The notes: generated from the letters alone by a model not told the origin. Shown: positions 50,682 to 59,667, numbered from the stretch's first letter. The stretch is DNA of 64,000 nt from Kaistella treverensis (GCF_900114045.1 NZ_FORQ01000005.1:1-64000); one strand, 5' to 3'. Made by a program: numbers and translations.

Positions 50682-52032
50682 ATTTTTTCAAAACCGCATA
50701 ACCGCCAACCGGCAGATAAAATTCTTTATTCGTGGCGAAATCTTTCACCGGACCGCTGAAAACATTGGTAAAAGTTCCGGTAGCATTTTCGTCATCAATG
50801 CTGAAATTCACGTTTTCTTTCGAGAAATTTAAAACGGTCAAAACCTCATTTTTTCCGTTTTTTCTGATGTATGCAAAAATCTTGTCATCAGCAGAAGTTT
50901 TTAAAATCTGCGTTGTCGCTGCCGGATCACCGCCGCGTAGTGCAGGGTTTTCGGATTTTAAAGTAAGCAAAGTTTTATAGAAATCGTGCAGTTCATTTTT
51001 TCCGGTCCATGGAATTGGATCTTTTTCGAAAAACTCCAGACGTTTCGTTTTTAAAGGCAATTCCTGACCGTTATAAATAAGCGGAACGCCGTTCCAGGTC
51101 ACGGAAAAAACCGCTAAAGGCTGCGCTAAATCGCCGTATTTTTCATATTCAGTTCCGTTCCAGGTGTTTTCGTCGTGGTTACTTGTAAACCAGGCGCGCA
51201 TGGAAGAATCGCCGATTGCAGAATATCTGCCTAATAATTGCTTTAAATCGTCAAATGAAATTTTACCTTCATTATATTCCTGAGTTTTATGCATCCAGGT
51301 CCAGACGTAACTTGCATCAAAAACTTTCCCATAGGCTGCATCATCGAGTTCATCAAATTCTCCGAGGAAAAAGAGCGGCTTCAGTTTTTCAACTTCCGGT
51401 CTTGCCTGCTGCCAGAAATCCACCTCAACCCAACTTGCAAGGTCACAACGGAAACCGTCAACATCCGCTTCGCGAACCCAAAATTTCATGGCATCGATCA
51501 TTGCCTCACGCATTTGTGGATTTGAATAATCGAGTTCGATAATATCATCCATGCCGGAAGCGATCTGAAAATCGTTGGTTTTCGGATCTTTTAAATAATA
51601 TTCCGGATGCGTTTTGGTCCAAACGTGGTCCCAGCCGGTGTGATTCGCCACCCAATCAATGATTACTTTGAAACCCATTTTATGCGCTTCGTCCACCATG
51701 TGCTTGAAATCTTCCATCGTCCCGAATTCCGGGTTGATGGCGGTATAATCCTGCGCCGCATATTGGCTGCCCAAAGTGCCTTTTTTATTTTTTTGCGCGA
51801 TTGGTGTAATTGGCATAAACCAAAGCGTTTTCACGCCCATGTCTTTCAGGCGCGGCATCTCTTTTTCGAAGGCGCGGAAAGTTCCTTCCGGCGTATATTG
51901 TCTGATGTTTACTTCGTAGATATTGGTGGTATGTTTCCACTCGCTCGGTACTTCCATTTTTTGGGTATTTTTTTGCGGCGTGCAGGAAACGAGTCCTACA
52001 CCAAGAATTGCTAAAAGAATCAGTCTTTTCAT
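50680..52032 (-). CDS. Alpha-amylase family (GH13) lipoprotein
   Basis: 450 residues. The lipoprotein signal ends LVSCTP, giving Cys17. The TIM barrel has VIIDWVANHTG (region I), DGFRCDLA with the catalytic Asp (region II), FLGEFDE with the acid Glu (region III) and TSNHDENTW (region IV). It cleaves alpha-1,4-glucans and related sugars at the periplasmic face or cell surface. The absence of a SusCD pair means the gene is not part of a classical polysaccharide locus. A -7 box TACATTTG lies on the minus strand at 52056-52049 close to the start. Confidence 0.93.
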   Translation of the reverse strand: MKRLILLAILGVGLVSCTPQKNTQKMEVPSEWKHTTNIYEVNIRQYTPEGTFRAFEKEMPRLKDMGVKTLWFMPITPIAQKNKKGTLGSQYAAQDYTAINPEFGTMEDFKHMVDEAHKMGFKVIIDWVANHTGWDHVWTKTHPEYYLKDPKTNDFQIASGMDDIIELDYSNPQMREAMIDAMKFWVREADVDGFRCDLASWVEVDFWQQARPEVEKLKPLFFLGEFDELDDAAYGKVFDASYVWTWMHKTQEYNEGKISFDDLKQLLGRYSAIGDSSMRAWFTSNHDENTWNGTEYEKYGDLAQPLAVFSVTWNGVPLIYNGQELPLKTKRLEFFEKDPIPWTGKNELHDFYKTLLTLKSENPALRGGDPAATTQILKTSADDKIFAYIRKNGKNEVLTVLNFSKENVNFSIDDENATGTFTNVFSGPVKDFATNKEFYLPVGGYAVLKK

Positions 52033-52110
52033 GGCTAATGATTTAACGCAAATGTAGAGCTTTTAATTGAATTGGTCTTTAAGCAAAGGTTGCGTTTTCT
52101 CATATTTAAA

Positions 52111-52141
52111 GAAAAATTCGCCGTTTTAAGGGCAAATTTTC
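52111..52141. repeat. Dispersed A/T-flanked hairpin motif, copy
   Basis: GAAAAATTC, GCCGTTTTAAGGGC, AAATTTTC. It lies between the alpha-amylase start and the terminator at 52150. Confidence 0.55.
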
Positions 52142-52145
52142 TCAA

Positions 52146-52177
52146 TAAAAAAACCCTGATATAACAGGGTTTTTTTC
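52146..52177. terminator. Bidirectional-type terminator
   Basis: AAACCCTG pairs with CAGGGTTT around ATATAA, with A residues before and T residues after. It most likely serves the minus-strand gene at 52193. Confidence 0.85.
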
Positions 52178-52192
52178 TATTTTAAATGAAAT

Positions 52193-52771
52193 TTAATCCA
52201 AATCATCTTCATCGAAATTGTCATCTGCGAAATCCTCCTCGTCATCATCAAAAGAATCATCGTCTTCATCTTCAAAACTTCCGGCTGCGTATTCATCTTC
52301 GAAAGACCCGAAATCATCATCCGCCAAAGGAATGATGGAATTTTTTTTGCTTTTCGCCGAAGATTTGGACGGTGCTTTTAAAGGCATTTTACCGAAACGG
52401 AAAACGGTAATCGGGTAATTAACCGCAGGTTTTTCATCGATGATTTCCACCAGTTCGCAGAAAAACTCCCACAAATCCATAAAACCGTACTGGAAGTGGA
52501 TTTTGTCTCCAACGTTTTCGAAAACTTCGGTAATATAAACATCAGACATAATCTCGCCGTCACCATCATCGCTCATATCTTCCAGCGGAACCGATTTCAC
52601 CACCACTCCATCTTCATCCAGAATATTGAAAATAGACAGATCATCGCCCATCAGGGAAAAAGCACTTTTAATCCCCAAATGCAGGTTCCAAAGTGTCTGT
52701 TTGCCCCTAATTTCTACATCTCTGAAAATATCCTCCTTGGCGTCTAAAATAATTCGGAGTTTATAAACCAT
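52193..52771 (-). CDS. pRiA4b ORF-3-like (IS1096 passenger TnpR-type) protein
   Basis: 192 residues. The first 120 residues match the plasmid pRiA4b ORF-3 / IS1096 passenger family (YKLRIILDAKEDIFRDVEI..., TLWNLHLGIKSAF, DKIHFQYGFMDLWEFFCELVEI). The family name comes from a transposon passenger gene, and no transposase or terminal repeat is present here. The C-terminal 45 residues are extremely acidic (Asp and Glu in runs, DEDDDSFDDDEEDFADD), which could mimic nucleic acid. The role is unknown. A strong promoter lies directly upstream. Confidence 0.85.
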   Translation of the reverse strand: MVYKLRIILDAKEDIFRDVEIRGKQTLWNLHLGIKSAFSLMGDDLSIFNILDEDGVVVKSVPLEDMSDDGDGEIMSDVYITEVFENVGDKIHFQYGFMDLWEFFCELVEIIDEKPAVNYPITVFRFGKMPLKAPSKSSAKSKKNSIIPLADDDFGSFEDEYAAGSFEDEDDDSFDDDEEDFADDNFDEDDLD

Positions 52772-52814
52772 TATTGCTTAAATTTTAATTAATTTTTAGA
52801 TTTACTTGTGGGTA

Positions 52815-52843
52815 CAAATATAAAACAATTGAGATTTGGCAAA
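52815..52843 (-). promoter_or_regulatory. Strong Bacteroidota promoter of the ORF-3-like gene
   Basis: On the minus strand -33 TTTG (52843-52840), a 17-bp spacer and a perfect -7 TATATTTG (52822-52815). The leader is about 40 nt. Confidence 0.75.
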
Positions 52844-52896
52844 AAAGTTATTCCGCGGATTTTATTAAAAAAGTTTTTCTTACATTTTGCCCAAAA

Positions 52897-53925
52897 TTAA
52901 ACCTTTGGCAGCGAAAAACTGAATTTTGTACCTTCCAGGTAAACGCTTTCTACATTAATGGTTTCGGCGTGCGCTTCCAGAATGTGTTTTACGATAGCGA
53001 GACCAAGACCCGAACCGCCGTCATTACGGTTTCGGCTGGATTCTATGCGGTAAAATCTTTCAAAAATTCTGGGCAAAGTTTCAGGTTTTATTCCCATTCC
53101 GTTGTCTTCTACGGTGACCAGAACTTTGGAATTTTGAATGCTTGTTTTTAAAGTAACGGTAGCCTTTTCCCGGTTGGAATAATTAAGGGCATTGGTGATT
53201 AAATTCATCAAAACCTGAGAAATTTTCTGCTTGTCGGCATTTACAAAAATTTGGTTTGAAGCGGTTTGCAACAGGATTTTGGTATCTTTTTTCTGAGCTT
53301 CAAGATCCAACAAATCGATCATTTCACGAATCTGCAGATTGATGTCGAAACGACTTTTATTTAAGGTAATTTGGTCACTTTCATATTGGTTAATCATGTC
53401 CAGATCTTTCACGATAGTTAGCAGTCTTTCCACAGATTTATCGATTCTGTCCAAATATTTATCGCGAATCGCCATATTTTCTATGGCGCCTTCGGTAAGC
53501 GTTTCCAGATAGCCCTGAATGGTGAAAAGCGGCGTTTTCAGCTCATGAGAAATATTACCGATGTATTCTTTGCGATACGTTTCCATTTCCTTCATCGTAT
53601 CGATTTCGGTGGTGTTTCGAAGATTGAGATCCGAAAACCTTTTGCCGAGTTCCTGCAAATTGAGCTGATGATCTTCTTCACCAAATTCTTCCGGCAAAAT
53701 GGTGGAAATTTTCTGAATTTGTCTTTTTCCGTAATAATTAAAGAGAAAATCTACGACGAGATAATTGATGATAATCAGGAAAAAAGTGCTGATAAAGAGG
53801 CCAATAAAAAACGCGCCACTCGTGCTCAGGTATTCACTTTTCACCTCATCAAAAACGAAAATAAGCAGCAGCATAGAAGCCGTGAGGAAAAGCGCGGCGA
53901 GAAAAGTAAGACGGTAAATTTTCAT
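52897..53925 (-). CDS. PhoR-like sensor histidine kinase
   Basis: 342 residues from the ATG at 53925 (MKIYRLTFLAALFLT); a longer start at 53961 is possible. Two membrane segments (8-26 and 38-62) bracket almost no periplasmic domain. The HisKA block has His127 (ISHELKTP). The ATPase domain has NALNY, DNGMGI and GGSGLGLAI. It lies 38 bp downstream of its response regulator. The missing sensor domain suggests that it is controlled by an intracellular or membrane partner, as PhoR is by the PstS/PhoU complex; phosphate sensing is inferred from family only. Confidence 0.92.
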   Translation of the reverse strand: MKIYRLTFLAALFLTASMLLLIFVFDEVKSEYLSTSGAFFIGLFISTFFLIIINYLVVDFLFNYYGKRQIQKISTILPEEFGEEDHQLNLQELGKRFSDLNLRNTTEIDTMKEMETYRKEYIGNISHELKTPLFTIQGYLETLTEGAIENMAIRDKYLDRIDKSVERLLTIVKDLDMINQYESDQITLNKSRFDINLQIREMIDLLDLEAQKKDTKILLQTASNQIFVNADKQKISQVLMNLITNALNYSNREKATVTLKTSIQNSKVLVTVEDNGMGIKPETLPRIFERFYRIESSRNRNDGGSGLGLAIVKHILEAHAETINVESVYLEGTKFSFSLPKV

Positions 53926-53963
53926 GGTTAAAAGGGCAAAAAAATCAGTTTTACCAAACAAAT

Positions 53964-54641
53964 TTAAACAACTAATTTATAACCGATTCCTTTTAAAGTC
54001 TGTATGGTTTCCATGCCGAGTTTTTCGCGCAGACGTCGAATGTGTACATCGATGGTTCTTTCACCGACCACCACATCGTTACCCCAAACTTTTTCCAATA
54101 TTTCCTCGCGTTTGAAAACTTTTTCGGTGTTCGAAGCCAAAAGATAGAGCAAATCAAACTCTTTTTTCGGAAGCAGAAAAAACTGGCCGTTTTTGGTGAC
54201 TTTCACATTGTCTTTATCAATTACGAGATCACCTATTTTCAAAATTTTTGCTTCATTACTTACTTTTGAAGTCAGTTGCAGGAGCGCATTAATCTTGGAA
54301 ATGAGGATTTTTGGTTTAATGATTTTCACCACGTAATCGTTCGCCCCCGCCTGAAAACCTGCCAATTGCGAAAATTCTTCGCTTCTGGCCGATAAAAAAA
54401 CGATGAGCGTGTTCTGTAGTTCTTTAATCGTCCGCAGTTCCGTACAGGTTTCAATGCCGTCTTTTTCGGGCATCATCACATCCAACAGAATAAGGTCAGG
54501 AACGATTTCTTTGGCTTTCGCAATCCCGTCATTTCCGTTCGTGGCGGTGGTTACGTGATAACCTTCTTTTTCAAGATTATAAGACAGGATTTCTAAAATA
54601 TCTTCTTCATCATCGATCAAAAGAATTTTTTTCTGGTTCAT
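53964..54641 (-). CDS. OmpR/PhoB-family response regulator
   Basis: 225 residues. The receiver domain has the acidic pair Asp10-Asp11, phosphorylation site Asp54 (LLDVMMPEKDG) and the conserved Lys in VVKIIKPK. The C-terminal winged helix (about 130-225) ends EKLGMETIQTLKGIGYKLV. It is transcribed first in the pair with the kinase gene. A -7 box TAATTTTG lies on the minus strand at 54668-54661. The TonB receptor gene starts 192 bp away in the other direction, so it may be a direct target. Confidence 0.93.
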   Translation of the reverse strand: MNQKKILLIDDEEDILEILSYNLEKEGYHVTTATNGNDGIAKAKEIVPDLILLDVMMPEKDGIETCTELRTIKELQNTLIVFLSARSEEFSQLAGFQAGANDYVVKIIKPKILISKINALLQLTSKVSNEAKILKIGDLVIDKDNVKVTKNGQFFLLPKKEFDLLYLLASNTEKVFKREEILEKVWGNDVVVGERTIDVHIRRLREKLGMETIQTLKGIGYKLVV

Positions 54642-54833
54642 TAGTAACAGTTTATCCTTTCAAAATTACTCAATTTAACCGTTAAAAAATGAGGTGAAAA
54701 AATTGTTCATCATAAATTAATATTGAGGCGGTTTTGTTAAGACAATCGTAAAGTTTAATTAAAGCTGGCGCAACACCTTTTCAGCGGGTAATTTCTTCCT
54801 TTGTTCCGAAAGAAAAACTAAAGAAAGAAGAAA

Positions 54834-57416
54834 ATGAAAATTAGAAAATTGGGTCTTGCTTTTGTATTGCTGAATATTTCCGCAACTTACTTTTACGCGC
54901 AGGACACCATTAATAAAGAGAAAAGAATAGATGAAGTTGTCATTACTTCCTCCGCAAATAAAAAATCTGAAAGTGCACTTCTGGTAGATCAAAAAAAAGC
55001 CATTATTCAGAAACAGTCGATGGGTTCGGAAGAAATTTCCCGGAAAGGAATTTCAAATATCGAACAGGCGCTGACGAAAGTTACAGGAATTACCAACGTT
55101 GAAGGCCGCGGCTTATTTGTTCGTGGTCTGGAAGATCGATATAACACTTTGTTAATTAACGGTTTAGGTTCCCCATCAAACAATCCGTTTCAGAAAATCA
55201 TTGCATTAAAGCAGTTTCCGACAGACGTTGTGGGAAAACTGAATATCTATAAGACGTTCAATTCTAATTTATACGCCGATTTTGCGGGCGCCACTTTCGA
55301 TATTGAAACCTTGACTTATGAAAAACCGTTTTCAAAAGTGGAATTTGGAATCGGCATTAATACCTTAAGCACTTTTCGGAACGATTTTAAAATCAATCCG
55401 AACGCAAATACCATCGAAGGTTTTATTGGGCTAAATTCCAAAAAAAGGCAATTACCACAGCAAATAAATGGCTACCGTCCGTCGAGTTATAATTTCAGTG
55501 CTGAAGAATCCCGAAATTCTTTCGGTGAAGGTTGGAATGTGGATAATATTAAATCTTTACCGAACACCAGCCTTGGATTTACCACCGCGCAGAAATTTAA
55601 AATCGGTGAAACTTCAAACCTGGGATTTTTATTTTCACTGAATCAGGGAAATAATTTTCAGTACAAAGAAGGCGAAAAAAACCAGTTCCGCCTGAACGGA
55701 AATTCCATCGATTATAACAATTTGCTAAACCGAAAAGAATACATCTACGAAACGGAATCTTCGGTTTTGCTTGGTTTAGGTTTTAAAAATAAAGGAACAG
55801 CGGTAAATTTAAACGGCTTTTTCCTGCAAAATTCCGAAAATCTCATCCAGGATTATCAGGGTTACCGAAATGGCGAAACCAATAATCAGCAGTTTATCCG
55901 CGTAAATCAGCAGGATATTTCCCGTTTTACCGATTTGCAGTTGACGGCTTCGCAAAAAATTTCTGACAGACATTCCGTAAAAGCCGGCGCGAGCTGGGTG
56001 AATAATTTCTACCAGCAACCCGACCGAAAAATCATGTACGGAAGACCACAAGACAATAACGAAATAAATCTCTCTTTTGGCGGGAATAATTTGCTGCGAC
56101 AATATCTGGACGTAAACGGTAAAAATTACTTTTCAGTTTTCGCAGAATATGCGGTAAATCTTGGTGAAAAAGGCGACAAAAAAGATTTTCCGTGGCAGAT
56201 TGCTTTAGGTTACAATGGTTTTGCGGATGTACGAAATACTTCATACCGTTTTATTTATTCAGTTTTAGATAATCCAGCGAAGTCGCAAATTACCGTGGAC
56301 AGAGACGCACCGCAAGCGATTTTTGATCAGTCGCTTCAGGACGGAACTTATCATTACCGCGAAGGTTCTACTTCGGAATATAAAAATAATCTGTACCAGT
56401 TTGTAAACGCGGGTTACCTCAACATCAATTATAAACCATCGGAATTATGGGATATTTTGGTCGGCGGGAGAGTTGAAAATAATATCAATATAACGCGGTA
56501 TAAACCAATAAGTGTCGGGATTAACGATGATTTTGTAACGCTGAGCAAAAATCAATATTACATTTTGCCTTCGTTGTCGGTGAAAAGAAGCTTGAACACG
56601 AAATCGAACATCCGTTTTGCGGCGAGTAAAACCATCACGAGACCGATTTTGATTGAATATATGCCGATTACATATATCAATCCGGATAACGAAAACATCT
56701 TCGGAAATAAAAACCTGACGAACAGCGAAAATTATAATCTCGACCTGAAATACGAAATTTTCCCGAGCAACAAAGAAATGTTTGCGGTGAACCTTTTCGC
56801 GAAGAAAATCGATAAAGCCATCGAACGTTCTTACATCGCTTCAGGAAATTCTAACGGCCAAACGATCACTTTTTTCAATTCTAAAACCGCCAACCTTGCG
56901 GGCGTGGAACTGGAAGGAATCTTTTCCTTAAATCGCCTCAGCGACGCATTATCGCGCTGGACTTTCGGTGCAAATACGACACTGATGTATTCTGACGTTC
57001 AACGCAGCGCCGACCAATCTCAGGAAACCGACGTAGAAGCGAACCGCAAGCGCGCTTTACAAGGCGCCGCGCCGTGGACGGTAAACGCAGATTTGAAATA
57101 TGAGTACAAAAACGCCCAAAATTTCACCAAAACCTATTCACTTGTTTACAATGTTTCCGGCAAGAAAATTTACGGAGTTGGCTTTTCCAAACTCGACAAT
57201 ATTTACGAAATGCCTTTCCACCAGCTGGATTTTGTTTACAACAACCAGATTTCTAAAAACTGGAATGTAAAATTCGCTATTCAAAACCTTTTAAATTCTC
57301 AGTATAATCTGAAACTCGGCGACAATAGTTTAGTTCAGGTTCAGGAAAGTTCGCTGCTGATGGAAAATTACAAGAAAGGAACTTCTTTGAATATGACCAT
57401 CGGTTATACTTTCTAA
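54834..57416 (+). CDS. TonB-dependent receptor, partner of the beta-helix lipoprotein
   Basis: 860 residues with a signal peptide (1-22, ending YFYAQ). A plug (about 45-155) has GISNIEQALTKVTGITNVEGR and LFVRGLEDRYNTLLINGLG. The barrel fills the rest and ends with Phe (IGYTF). The RGLEDRYNTLLING phrase is that of a conserved Flavobacteriia subfamily that lacks a SusD partner. The next gene, 33 bp downstream, encodes a surface lipoprotein. The divergent PhoBR-like pair suggests regulated uptake, maybe of a phosphate-bearing compound; that is inference. Confidence 0.92.
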   Translation: MKIRKLGLAFVLLNISATYFYAQDTINKEKRIDEVVITSSANKKSESALLVDQKKAIIQKQSMGSEEISRKGISNIEQALTKVTGITNVEGRGLFVRGLEDRYNTLLINGLGSPSNNPFQKIIALKQFPTDVVGKLNIYKTFNSNLYADFAGATFDIETLTYEKPFSKVEFGIGINTLSTFRNDFKINPNANTIEGFIGLNSKKRQLPQQINGYRPSSYNFSAEESRNSFGEGWNVDNIKSLPNTSLGFTTAQKFKIGETSNLGFLFSLNQGNNFQYKEGEKNQFRLNGNSIDYNNLLNRKEYIYETESSVLLGLGFKNKGTAVNLNGFFLQNSENLIQDYQGYRNGETNNQQFIRVNQQDISRFTDLQLTASQKISDRHSVKAGASWVNNFYQQPDRKIMYGRPQDNNEINLSFGGNNLLRQYLDVNGKNYFSVFAEYAVNLGEKGDKKDFPWQIALGYNGFADVRNTSYRFIYSVLDNPAKSQITVDRDAPQAIFDQSLQDGTYHYREGSTSEYKNNLYQFVNAGYLNINYKPSELWDILVGGRVENNINITRYKPISVGINDDFVTLSKNQYYILPSLSVKRSLNTKSNIRFAASKTITRPILIEYMPITYINPDNENIFGNKNLTNSENYNLDLKYEIFPSNKEMFAVNLFAKKIDKAIERSYIASGNSNGQTITFFNSKTANLAGVELEGIFSLNRLSDALSRWTFGANTTLMYSDVQRSADQSQETDVEANRKRALQGAAPWTVNADLKYEYKNAQNFTKTYSLVYNVSGKKIYGVGFSKLDNIYEMPFHQLDFVYNNQISKNWNVKFAIQNLLNSQYNLKLGDNSLVQVQESSLLMENYKKGTSLNMTIGYTF

Positions 57417-57448
57417 TTTCAATAAATCACATTATAAAATAAAAAGAA

Positions 57449-58672
57449 ATGAAAAGAAACATTTTCACATTAATGGCGCTCAGCCTGGTTCTAACTGCAA
57501 CTTCGTGTACTGTTGACATCCGCGAAGACAATGACACTCCTGTAAACACCGGCGGAAACACTGGAACTACCGGAAACGTACTGGATGGCTCGGGAACTTT
57601 GTCAGGTGAAATTACAAAGGATTTGCTCATTAAAAAAGGAAATTATACGCTGAAAGGCATCGTGAAAGTAAATTCGGGCGCTACTTTAACCATTGAACCG
57701 GGCGCAATTTTTACCGCAACAACTACCGATGTTAGTGGTTTGGTGATTTTAAAAGGTGCAAAAATAAACGCTGTGGGAACAGCAGATTCTCCGATTATTT
57801 TCACTTCGGACAAAAAAACTCCAGGTGACTGGGGCGGAATTACTTTATATGGTGATGCGCCAATCAAAGCGTTGAACGGTGCAACAACAGCTCTTTCCGA
57901 AGACGGAAACAACCAGTATTATGGTGGCGCGGATTCGAACTCCAATTCCGGGAGCATGAAATATGTCCGTGTGGAATACGGCGGCAGAAAAATTGGTGAT
58001 GGAACTTCTGAAACCAATTCCATGACTTTCTATGCCGTTGGCGCAGGTACCACTTTGGAAAATTTGGTAGCCTACAAAGGTACAGATGACGGTTATGAAT
58101 TTTTCGGTGGAACGGTAAGCGCAAAAAACCTGGTTTCTTACGGGAATTATGACGATTCTTTCGACTGGCAGGACGCCTGGAGCGGACAAAATAACTCGAA
58201 TTGGTTCGCGTATCAAACAGGAATTGGAAATTTCGGAATGGAAATCGAAGCTTCTTCGAATGCTGAAAATATCGCACCGAAAGTAAATAATATTACCTTA
58301 ATACGTGCTGTAGGAACTTTACCTGAAGTTTCAGGTTCTGCGGAAATTTCCGCAATCCAATTTAAAAAACAGGGAACAGGAATTTTCTCAAATGTATATG
58401 TAGATGGCTACAAAAACACGGGCGGCAAAAATGCTTACGGCGTGCTGATTCAGGATTTAGCAACAGAAACGAGCCAGCTAGTCACCGGAAAAATTAAAGT
58501 TAGTCCGCTATTCGCAACCGCAATTAATGACAATGTATTGAAATTCGGTTACGGATTCACTTCCGCAATCCCTGCCACTTACGTTAATGCTACGGGTGTT
58601 ACAAAAGTTGCGATGACAGGCGGTGCCTGGGCAACCGTAAACGGCGAAAACTTGCTTGCACCACTTCAATAA
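57449..58672 (+). CDS. Surface lipoprotein with right-handed beta-helix features
   Basis: 407 residues. The signal ends LTATSCTVD, so Cys20 is probably lipidated. A Gly/Thr/Asn-rich linker (25-50) leads to a repetitive beta-rich body (KVNSGATLTIEPGAIF, GLVILKGAKINAVGTADSPIIF, NLVAYKGTDDGYEFFGG, NLVSYGNYDDSFDWQDAW), which looks like a right-handed parallel beta helix. The protein probably caps or feeds the TonB receptor encoded 33 bp upstream, much as SusD does for SusC. No catalytic residues are evident. The ligand is unknown. Confidence 0.85.
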   Translation: MKRNIFTLMALSLVLTATSCTVDIREDNDTPVNTGGNTGTTGNVLDGSGTLSGEITKDLLIKKGNYTLKGIVKVNSGATLTIEPGAIFTATTTDVSGLVILKGAKINAVGTADSPIIFTSDKKTPGDWGGITLYGDAPIKALNGATTALSEDGNNQYYGGADSNSNSGSMKYVRVEYGGRKIGDGTSETNSMTFYAVGAGTTLENLVAYKGTDDGYEFFGGTVSAKNLVSYGNYDDSFDWQDAWSGQNNSNWFAYQTGIGNFGMEIEASSNAENIAPKVNNITLIRAVGTLPEVSGSAEISAIQFKKQGTGIFSNVYVDGYKNTGGKNAYGVLIQDLATETSQLVTGKIKVSPLFATAINDNVLKFGYGFTSAIPATYVNATGVTKVAMTGGAWATVNGENLLAPLQ

Positions 58673-58696
58673 TTTCTTCGAAACTCATATCAAATT

Positions 58697-58729
58697 AAAG
58701 GGTTTTCAATTGAAAACCCTTTTTTTTAT
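58697..58729 (+). terminator. Terminator after the receptor-lipoprotein operon
   Basis: A perfect inverted repeat, AAAGGGTTTTC / GAAAACCCTTT, followed by T residues. It lies at the convergent barstar gene stop. Confidence 0.9.
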
Positions 58730-59013
58730 TCCTCATCTTCGTATTGTTCGAGATAGTATGCAAATGAAAAATCTTCCAGCTCTTCATCGGCATCTTCCAA
58801 AGTCGTCAGCAGATCTTCGAAATCTTCCAGCTGATCGACGCCCATATTTACAAATTCAATATGCAGCGGCATTTCCACAAAACCCGTAAGCGAATCGTAA
58901 AGCGCATCTAAATTATCACCGAAAAATTCCGGAAGCTCTAATTTTTCCTTCAATTGCTCGTAAAATTCTTCATAGTCTCCAATTTGCGAAAAGTCGATAT
59001 ATATTGTTTTCAT
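58726..59013 (-). CDS. Barstar-family ribonuclease inhibitor
   Basis: 95 residues, acidic, of the barstar fold. DFSQIGDYEEFYEQLKEKLELPEFFGDNLDALYDSLTG covers the inhibitor helix, and FFGDNLDALYD is the family hallmark in which the Asp contacts barnase's active site. It binds and blocks the barnase-like RNase encoded 117 bp upstream on the same strand. It is cytoplasmic, and no signal peptide is present, as expected for an immunity protein. Confidence 0.93.
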   Translation of the reverse strand: MKTIYIDFSQIGDYEEFYEQLKEKLELPEFFGDNLDALYDSLTGFVEMPLHIEFVNMGVDQLEDFEDLLTTLEDADEELEDFSFAYYLEQYEDEE

Positions 59014-59122
59014 AGTTGTTAGTAGTTAGTTGTCAGTTGTCAGTACTTGATTCATTTTTTTTGTTTCTGCTGACTTTTTACTTTCTTCTTTTACTTTGTT
59101 CTTTTTACTTTTTACCTGGCTC
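59014..59122. repeat. Stuttering short-word spacer between barnase and barstar genes
   Basis: AGTTGTTAGTAGTTAGTTG, then TCAGTTG twice and TCAGTACT (59014-59049), followed by a pyrimidine-rich stretch with the word CTTTTTAC or similar repeated about four times (59072-59120). The first part shares the words TTGTCAGT/TGACAACTA with 13336-13373. Confidence 0.65.
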
Positions 59123-59129
59123 TTTAATG

Positions 59130-59654
59130 CTATTTTTTTTCAAAGCTTTTATAATGGTTTTTCGTGAGCCAGACTTCACCATTTTTGGTAAAAACGATGC
59201 GGTCGGCGTTTCGGTTTCCGCAGTTGTAATTTACGTCGGCTTCGAAATATTGATTTCCCACGGGCAAAGATTTTTCACGGTTGCTGAATTTATCACCACC
59301 AATCGCGCGGCCCGGCAAAACATCGCATAAATTTCCTCTTGACGGCACCCAGCCTTCTTTCCGAGCTTCAGATTTGGTTAAATAATATTCAGGCAATTCG
59401 TGATTTTCTTTAACGTAGTTGATGACCAAATTCTCTTCGGTGAGTTCATCAATATTTTTAGAAAAATTTGCCGTTGTAGCGGCATTTTTTTCAGAATTTC
59501 TGTCGTTTACATTTTGATTAACCGAAACGTTTTTATTTGCCGTTGTTTCACCTTTTTTTTCGATTTTATAATTATTGATGAAATACATCACCGAAAAAGT
59601 GGTGAGCGATCCGATGAGGAAAAAAAGCGCCAGCCTGATTTTATCTTTGTTCAT
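59130..59654 (-). CDS. Barnase-type secreted ribonuclease, membrane-anchored
   Basis: 174 residues. Residues 7-28 are a single membrane-spanning or signal-anchor helix; 29-68 form a Lys/Asn/Thr linker; 70-174 are a full barnase domain. All catalytic residues align: Lys94 (LTKSEAR), Glu138 (FEADVNY), Arg148 (GNRNADR), Arg152 and His167 (KNHYKSF). It cuts RNA after guanosine. Two cysteines (110 and 145), not in Bacillus barnase, could form a disulfide. The immunity gene for barstar follows 117 bp downstream. The nuclease probably acts outside the cell, after release or as a contact toxin. Two stretches of the linker code for copies of the dispersed motif. Confidence 0.92.
   Translation of the reverse strand: MNKDKIRLALFFLIGSLTTFSVMYFINNYKIEKKGETTANKNVSVNQNVNDRNSEKNAATTANFSKNIDELTEENLVINYVKENHELPEYYLTKSEARKEGWVPSRGNLCDVLPGRAIGGDKFSNREKSLPVGNQYFEADVNYNCGNRNADRIVFTKNGEVWLTKNHYKSFEKK
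59461..59492. repeat. Dispersed motif inside the barnase linker
   Basis: A-rich arm, TTTGCCGTTGTAGCGGCA, T-rich arm, within codons 55-65 of the RNase. A related copy at 59531-59561 lies in codons 32-41. Confidence 0.6.
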
Positions 59655-59667
59655 TTAGGTATTTAAT

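Noticed and set aside
52193-52771. Possible insertion sequence because of the IS1096-type domain
   Set aside because: No transposase, terminal inverted repeats or target duplication are visible; only the passenger-type domain is present.
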